Shown: piece by piece, positions 5,552 to 7,951 of the stretch | Layout: each line of letters begins with the position of its first letter | Position numbering within the stretch: the first letter of the stretch is position 1 | Source: Brevundimonas sp. | Lineage (GTDB): Bacteria > Pseudomonadota > Alphaproteobacteria > Caulobacterales > Caulobacteraceae | Direction: 5' to 3' | DNA length: 7,951 bases | NCBI GenBank assembly: GCA_015234495.1 | Contig: JADGMZ010000310.1 | Location: forward strand, 5,454 to 13,404 | Translations under genes and position numbers: made by a program | Notes under the pieces: model-generated | Database searches by the model: none | Told to the model about the DNA's origin: nothing | The model's input: only the letters and a program-made list of their open reading frames with translations

Positions 5552-7951
5552 GCGCGCGCATCCTGCCCGACCCGCACCAGATCGCCGCGGCCGATCCGCG
5601 CCAGTCGGTGTTCGTCACCGCCAACGCCGGCTCGGGCAAGACCTCGACCCTGGTCGACCGGGTGGCGCGGCTGTTGCTGGAGGAGGTCCAGCCCGGCGAG
5701 ATCCTGTGCGTGACCTATACCAAGGCCGCCGCCGCCGAGATGCAGGCGCGGCTGTTCGACCGGCTGGGCGCCTGGGCGGTGATGGACGACGAGGCGCTGG
5801 CGCAGTCGCTGGCCGATCTGGATACGCGAGACCCGCGCGCCCTGTCCGGCGCCGAGCTGTCGAAGGCGCGCCGCCTGTTCGCCAAGGCGCTGGAGACGCC
5901 GGGCGGGCTGAAGATCCAGACCATCCACGCCTTCTGCGAGAAGCTGCTGCGCCGCTTCCCGATCGAGGCCGGGATCTCGCCCGGCTTCACCGTGCTGGAG
6001 AACGAGGCGGCGGCGGCCCTGTCGCACGCGGCGCGGGAAGCGCTGGCCCGCCATGCGTTGACCGACCCCGAGGGACCGGTCGGCCGCGCCTACAGCCATT
6101 TCGCGGTCGAGCTGGACTGGGGCGCCTTCCAGTCGCTGCTGGCCATGATCGAGGCGGACCGCGCCAAGCTGACCGACTACACCGCCCGCGTCGCCGACGG
6201 CCGGGCCCCCGCGCCGCACATGCTGGTCGGCAGCCATCCGGACGAGACGCCGGAGACGATCGAGGCCGACTTCCTGCGCTGGCTGGACCGGACGGAGTGG
6301 CTGGCGATCGCCGACCAGATGGCCACGGGCTCGGCCAATGACCAGAAATGCGCCGCGCGGATGCGGGCGGCGGGGTGGAGCTTCGCCGGGCTGGGGGAGG
6401 TGTTCCTGACCGGCGGCGAGCCGCGCAAGGCCATGGCCACCGCCAAGGCGCCGCCGATGGCCGGGCGCTGGCTGACCAATCTGCAGCTCAAATACCTGTC
6501 GGCGCTGGACGCCCTGCGCAAGGCGCGGGTGGCGAAGGACACCGTCCATGTGCTGACCCTGGCCGAGGCCCACGCCCGCCTCTACGACCAGGCCAAGGCC
6601 GCGGAGGGGGCGCTGGACTTCGGCGATCTGGTCGCCCGCACGGTCGAGCTGCTGACCGGGAAGGCGGCGGCCGCCTGGGTGCTCTACAAGCTGGACGGCG
6701 GCATCGAGCACGTGCTGGTCGACGAGGCCCAGGACACGGCGCCGCAGCAGTGGGACATCCTGCGCGCCCTGACCGAAGGCTTCTTCGCCGGCGAGGGCAG
6801 CCAGAGGTTCACCCCCGTCCCCGCTTCGGGACAGCGGCTCGAGCGCACCGTCTTCGCGGTCGGCGACGAGAAGCAGTCGATCTATTCCTTCCAGGGCGCG
6901 CGCCCGGAGCGCCTGCGGCAGGAATCCCAGCGTTACGACGCGCTGGTGACCGGTTCGGGGGCGTCGTTCCAGGGCGTTGAACTGGCCACCTCCTTCCGCT
7001 CGACGCCGGAGGTGCTGAGGTTCGTCGACGCCGTGTTCGACGGCCCGGAGCGGACGGCGGCGCTCGTCGGCGAGGAGATCGCGGCCATCCCGCCGCACCT
7101 CGCCAGGCGCGAGGGCCAGGCCGGCTGCATCGACCTGTGGCCGCTGTTCGAGGACGTCAGGCCGCCCGAGCCGGAGGTGTGGGACCCGGTCGACCAGGAG
7201 CCTGGGACCAGCGGCCGCAAGCAGCTGGCGGCGAAGCTGGCGGCCGAGATCCGGCGGCAGGTGGAGACCGGCGAGGCGGTCTACGACCGCAAGAGCCGGG
7301 AGCGACGCCCGTGCGGCTACGGCGACTTCCTCATTCTCGTGCGGCGGCGCGACGCCACCTTCGAGGAGATCATCCGGGCGCTGAAGACCGCCGGCGTGCC
7401 GGTGGCCGGGGCCGACCGGCTGAAGCTGTCGTCGCACATCGTCTTCGATGACCTGATCGCGCTGGCCCGCTTCGCCCTGTTCCCGGACGACGACCTGAGC
7501 CTGGCCGGCGTGCTGCGCAGTCCGTTCTGCGACGTCGACGAGGACAGCCTGTTCGCCCTCGCCGGCGGCAAGGACCGCCGGAAGCTGTGGCGGGAGCTGC
7601 GCGCGCGGGCCGACGAGCGGCCGGAATGGTCCCACGCCCGGGACCTGCTGGCCTTCGCCCTCGAGCGCCGCGACCGCGACCCGTTCGCCTTCTTCTCGGG
7701 CCTGCTCAACCGGGTGGATGCGGACGGCGTCTCGGGCCGGGCCCGGGTGCTGCGCCGGCTGGGCCGCGAGGCCGAGGAGGCCATCGACGAGACCCTCAAC
7801 CAGGTGCTGTCGGCGGAGGACCGGGGGGCGGTCGACCTGGAGACCTGCGTCGCCCTGCTGGAGGCCGCCGACGTCGAGGTCAAGCGCGAGCTGGAGGGGC
7901 CGCGCGGCGAGGTGCGGGTGATGACCGTGCACGGCGCCAAGGGGCTGGAGG
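5548..7951 (+). CDS. addA: Double-strand break repair helicase AddA, N-terminal 801 residues (partial)
   Basis: AddA is the UvrD/Rep-type (superfamily 1A) helicase motor of AddAB and normally also carries a nuclease domain. The visible motifs are, in order: a Q-motif-like PDPHQIAAAD (7-16); Walker A ANAGSGKT (25-32); motif Ia CVTYTKAAAAEMQARL (54-69); IQTIHAFCEKLLRRFP (123-138); motif II VDEAQD (391-396); motif III VGDEKQSIYSFQGAR (438-452); motif IV LATSFRSTPEV (479-489); and motif V VMTVHGAKGLE (791-801), where the window ends. The frame is intact, with all essential helicase residues present. Motif VI and the C-terminal nuclease, about 350 residues judging by family length of roughly 1150, lie beyond the right edge. 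The ATG at 5548 overlaps the addB stop as ATGA and follows a good ribosome site, consistent with equal production of two subunits of one complex. A stretch of about 15 extra residues (FTPVPASGQR and flanks) sits between motifs II and III, probably a surface loop. Confidence 0.96.
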   Translation, partial: MSARILPDPHQIAAADPRQSVFVTANAGSGKTSTLVDRVARLLLEEVQPGEILCVTYTKAAAAEMQARLFDRLGAWAVMDDEALAQSLADLDTRDPRALSGAELSKARRLFAKALETPGGLKIQTIHAFCEKLLRRFPIEAGISPGFTVLENEAAAALSHAAREALARHALTDPEGPVGRAYSHFAVELDWGAFQSLLAMIEADRAKLTDYTARVADGRAPAPHMLVGSHPDETPETIEADFLRWLDRTEWLAIADQMATGSANDQKCAARMRAAGWSFAGLGEVFLTGGEPRKAMATAKAPPMAGRWLTNLQLKYLSALDALRKARVAKDTVHVLTLAEAHARLYDQAKAAEGALDFGDLVARTVELLTGKAAAAWVLYKLDGGIEHVLVDEAQDTAPQQWDILRALTEGFFAGEGSQRFTPVPASGQRLERTVFAVGDEKQSIYSFQGARPERLRQESQRYDALVTGSGASFQGVELATSFRSTPEVLRFVDAVFDGPERTAALVGEEIAAIPPHLARREGQAGCIDLWPLFEDVRPPEPEVWDPVDQEPGTSGRKQLAAKLAAEIRRQVETGEAVYDRKSRERRPCGYGDFLILVRRRDATFEEIIRALKTAGVPVAGADRLKLSSHIVFDDLIALARFALFPDDDLSLAGVLRSPFCDVDEDSLFALAGGKDRRKLWRELRARADERPEWSHARDLLAFALERRDRDPFAFFSGLLNRVDADGVSGRARVLRRLGREAEEAIDETLNQVLSAEDRGAVDLETCVALLEAADVEVKRELEGPRGEVRVMTVHGAKGLE

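Noticed and set aside
118..6926. GANTC sites (for example 118-122, 580-584, 1795-1799, 5179-5183, 6922-6926) as CcrM cell-cycle methylation signals
   Set aside because: About a dozen were found scattered inside coding sequence, no more than chance at this composition, with none at a promoter. They fit Caulobacterales but show no regulatory arrangement.
5482..7932. Antisense open frame of 816 codons opposite addA
   Set aside because: The same register effect applies: it is the reverse complement of addA codons, low in complexity, and opposes a gene with a full ordered set of helicase motifs.

Overview
This window comes from a high-GC alphaproteobacterium, most likely a member of the Caulobacterales (Caulobacter, Brevundimonas or Phenylobacterium type). 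That assignment rests on three things I can see: strong G/C preference at third codon positions, alphaproteobacterial-type AddB and AddA proteins, and the gene order tsaE - amgK-like kinase - murU-like uridylyltransferase - addB - addA. No plasmid, phage, insertion sequence, CRISPR or RNA gene is visible. It looks like ordinary core chromosome.

Layout: every gene is on the + strand and there is no non-coding DNA between genes. The left edge holds the last 70 codons of a gene that looks like a PlsC/hemolysin-type acyltransferase (1-214). It is followed by tsaE (207-677), an AmgK-type sugar kinase of the aminoglycoside-phosphotransferase fold (670-1758), a MurU-type nucleotidyltransferase (1755-2486), addB (2483-5551) and the first 801 codons of addA (5548 to the right edge). 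All five junctions overlap, by 8, 8, 4, 4 and 4 bases, and the last three are ATGA stop/start overlaps. This points to one translationally coupled operon whose promoter and terminator both lie outside the window.

How the genes work together: TsaE is the ATPase partner of TsaB/TsaD in making t6A on tRNAs that read ANN codons. The AmgK/MurU pair would form UDP-MurNAc from recovered MurNAc (phosphorylation at the anomeric carbon, then uridylyl transfer), a peptidoglycan recycling route that bypasses de novo synthesis and the fosfomycin-sensitive MurA step. AddA and AddB form the helicase-nuclease that processes double-strand DNA breaks for RecA. The three functions are not biochemically linked in any known way, so the operon groups housekeeping genes of translation, cell wall and DNA repair.

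I found no strong candidate for an undescribed system. The points most worth checking are residue-level: AddB has no recognisable Walker A motif and no iron-sulphur cysteine pattern but an intact nuclease site, and MurU has a histidine where related sugar nucleotidyltransferases usually have an aspartate. The other point is the unusual combination of functions in one overlapping operon.
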